Source: Dehalococcoidia bacterium (GTDB taxonomy: Bacteria; Chloroflexota; Dehalococcoidia; Dehalococcoidales; W693). From it: a stretch of 33,754 bases of DNA. The stretch spans positions 1 through 33,754 of the forward strand of contig DUFE01000087.1 in the NCBI GenBank assembly GCA_011170385.1, in the 5' to 3' direction. Every line of letters starts with the position of its first letter. Within the stretch, counting starts at the first letter, position 1. Position numbers and translations under genes: made by a program. Of this stretch, positions 31,969-33,754 are shown in pieces. Under the pieces are notes generated by a model that worked only from the letters and a program-made list of their open reading frames with translations, was not told the DNA's origin and searched no databases.

Positions 31969-31998
31969 TTGACCTGTATATATACGGAATAGTATACT
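31969..31998 (+). promoter_or_regulatory. Probable mgsD promoter
   Basis: TTGACC (31969-31974), an 18-nt spacer and TATACT (31993-31998), 39 nt before ATG 32038. Confidence 0.55.
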
Positions 31999-32037
31999 CA
32001 TCGGTGTGCAAGGACAAATAGAGTTGGAGAAGGCGTA

Positions 32038-33754
32038 ATGCGTTTCGATGTCGTCAGTCAGACCGAGCACCTGGGTTCGGTAAACATCTATAACATACGG
32101 CGGGCACTAGAGCTTGACTCGGGATCGGCAATGACCAAACTAGTCAGAGATGAAGCCGGGGGGCAGCACGTCAGTCGTGAGGCGATAGCCGACATAGAGC
32201 AGAAGATGGCTATAGTCCTATCGATAAAGAACGAAGACCTTAAGGTTTTCGAGGGCGTCCTTAGTGGTGTACCCCACGACTGCCTGATGATAGTCATCTC
32301 CAACAGCGGTGGCGAAGGGGTGGGTGTATTTAAGAACGAAAAGGATATCGTAAGCCGCTTCTGCAATATCACCAAGCGTAAAGCTATCGTCGTCCACCAG
32401 AAGGATGAAGCTCTGGCGCAGGCGTTTCTTTCGGCAAACTATGCCGATATCATCGGTGATGACAATCTGATACGGGACGGCAAGAGCGAAGGGATGATGA
32501 TAGGCATTATCCTGGCGGCGCTACTGGGCAAGGAATACATTGGCTTTATTGATACCGATAACTACATCCCCGGAGCCGTGCTGGAATATGTGTACCACTA
32601 TGCCGCCGGATTCAGCCTGGCTGAATCACCTTACTCAATGGTACGGATACTGTGGCACTATAAGCCGAAGCTAACAGGTGAGCTCTACTTCAGGAAATGG
32701 GGACGCGTTTCGGGGATAAGTAACCGCTTTTTGAATACGCTATTATCCACGAAAGGGCAATTCGAGACCGAGGTTGTTAAAACGGCTAACGCAGGCGAGC
32801 ATGCCATGAGCCTGCAGCTGGCAATGAGGCTCACCTATGGTTCGGGATATGCTGTTGAAACCCAGGAACTTATCTCGATAATGGAGCAGTTCGGCGGCAT
32901 ACTGCCGACAAGCGATGAGAAGGTCACTGAGAAGGGTGTGGAAATAATCCAGACGGAAACGATAAACCCGCACCTCCATGCCGAAAAGGGCGATGAGCAT
33001 GTTCTTCAGGAGATGCTGTTGCCCAGCCTTTCGGTAATATACCACAGCCCGATATGCGATGATTCGACGAGGGAAAGTATAAAGGAGCAGCTGGTGGAGG
33101 CGGGGTGCATCGGGAACGCCGAGGCGGTGCCGCAGGTGCAGCTCATTTCAGCCCCGCAGAATGTCGATTTACCCGTTTTTGCCGGAACTATAGAGGGTGA
33201 AATGGCTCGTTATTCAGTGCCGGAGAAAGCCGTATTCACAATATCTGGAAGCAAAAAGAAAAAAGCGGAGGCGGCAAAGAAAGTGGTGATTACCGGATTG
33301 GATGGGACTTTATTATATCCATTGACCTATTCGTATATCGCGGCGCTGGATTCCATAAGGGAACTTCAGTCGCAGAGGATACCCATAGTCTTCTGCTCGG
33401 CGATGACGAGACAGGAGCAGCAGGTATACCGCGAGGAGCTTGGAATCGAGGCGCCGTTTATTGTGGAAAATGGTGGTGCCATCTACGTCCAGAAGGACTA
33501 TTTCCGCCTGCCGTTCTCTTACGATAAAGCCTCGGAAGATTATCTGGTTATCGAGTTCGGTATGCCCTACAGTGAGCTGCGGCACAAGCTAAGCATAGCG
33601 CTGAACGCCGCTTGCAGGCAGATAGAGGGCAACCAAAAACTGGGTAGTATATCCATAAACAGCTTCGGCGACATGAGCATAGAGGATATCGCCAAGGAGA
33701 CAGGTTTAAGCCTTAAGATGGCAGCATTTGCCAAACAGAGGGAGTACAGCGAGA
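32038..33754 (+). CDS. mgsD: Bifunctional mannosyl-3-phosphoglycerate synthase/phosphatase (partial, 5' part)
   Basis: The frame starts at ATG 32038 after GGAGAAGG and runs off the window end (572 codons present). Residues 1 to about 395 are the GT55 synthase, which joins GDP-mannose and 3-phosphoglycerate. Visible are MAIVLSIKNEDLKVFEGVLS, GKSEGMMIGIILAALLGKEY, the metal-binding FIDTDNYIPGAVLEY, and ETINPHLHAEKGDEHV. After a Lys-rich linker (GSKKKKAEAAKK) the HAD phosphatase domain begins near 415. Its motif I reads VVITGLDGTLLYP, with Gly420 where the nucleophilic Asp of DxDGT belongs. Motif II-like FCSAMTRQEQQ and IVENGGAIYV follow. Fused synthase-phosphatases of this type in Dehalococcoides make mannosylglycerate, a compatible solute. 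The missing Asp suggests this phosphatase half may be inactive. Confidence 0.9.
   Translation, partial: MRFDVVSQTEHLGSVNIYNIRRALELDSGSAMTKLVRDEAGGQHVSREAIADIEQKMAIVLSIKNEDLKVFEGVLSGVPHDCLMIVISNSGGEGVGVFKNEKDIVSRFCNITKRKAIVVHQKDEALAQAFLSANYADIIGDDNLIRDGKSEGMMIGIILAALLGKEYIGFIDTDNYIPGAVLEYVYHYAAGFSLAESPYSMVRILWHYKPKLTGELYFRKWGRVSGISNRFLNTLLSTKGQFETEVVKTANAGEHAMSLQLAMRLTYGSGYAVETQELISIMEQFGGILPTSDEKVTEKGVEIIQTETINPHLHAEKGDEHVLQEMLLPSLSVIYHSPICDDSTRESIKEQLVEAGCIGNAEAVPQVQLISAPQNVDLPVFAGTIEGEMARYSVPEKAVFTISGSKKKKAEAAKKVVITGLDGTLLYPLTYSYIAALDSIRELQSQRIPIVFCSAMTRQEQQVYREELGIEAPFIVENGGAIYVQKDYFRLPFSYDKASEDYLVIEFGMPYSELRHKLSIALNAACRQIEGNQKLGSISINSFGDMSIEDIAKETGLSLKMAAFAKQREYSE

Overview
This window most likely comes from a Dehalococcoidia-type member of the Chloroflexota. 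The support is a bifunctional mannosyl-3-phosphoglycerate synthase/phosphatase (mgsD type), an NrpR-like nitrogen regulator beside a single-domain archaeal-type glutamate synthase, an 11-subunit nuo cluster without nuoE/F/G, and clean sigma70-type promoters with 17-nt spacers. This placement is inferred from gene content, not from a tree.

Layout. 1-1350: the tail of a probable PEP carboxykinase, a collagen-like lipoprotein on the minus strand, and tRNA-His/tRNA-Arg with their own promoter. 1357-5203: an Smr-domain protein, hisF, a glutamate-synthase-like flavoprotein and an NrpR-like regulator. 5375-7468: a SHOCT-type small protein carrying an early stop codon, Fe/Mn superoxide dismutase, a DUF5679-like zinc ribbon and endonuclease III. 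7465-18716: a tightly packed minus-strand nuoABCDHIJKLMN operon read from one strong promoter. 18799-25558: a CetZ/FtsZ-like GTPase, a DUF72 protein, DegV, an SDR plus steroid-5-alpha-reductase-like pair, a tandem universal stress protein and moaB. 25614-27101: moaC and moaA. 27254-27328: tRNA-Gly(CCC). 27329 to about 31600: an AT-rich accessory segment with truncated genes, an excisionase-like HTH, repeated promoters, repeated terminator hairpins and direct repeats, ending in a Thr-rich lipoprotein hydrolase. 32038 to the end: mgsD, cut by the window edge.

The main observation is nuoI. A complete GltD/NfnB-type NAD(P)H:flavin module lies inside the gene, between its two [4Fe-4S] ferredoxin motifs, in an operon that lacks the usual NADH-input module NuoEFG. 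The simplest reading is a complex-I-like pump that carries its own NAD(P)H or ferredoxin-coupled electron entry site within subunit I. The gene also lacks an ordinary start codon and appears to begin at CTG, coupled to the end of nuoH.

Other points of note are a HAD phosphatase domain in mgsD whose nucleophilic Asp reads Gly, an NfeD-like gene with TGA at a probable conserved Trp, and duplicated regulatory modules in the accessory region. These rest on reading this sequence alone; no database search was done.
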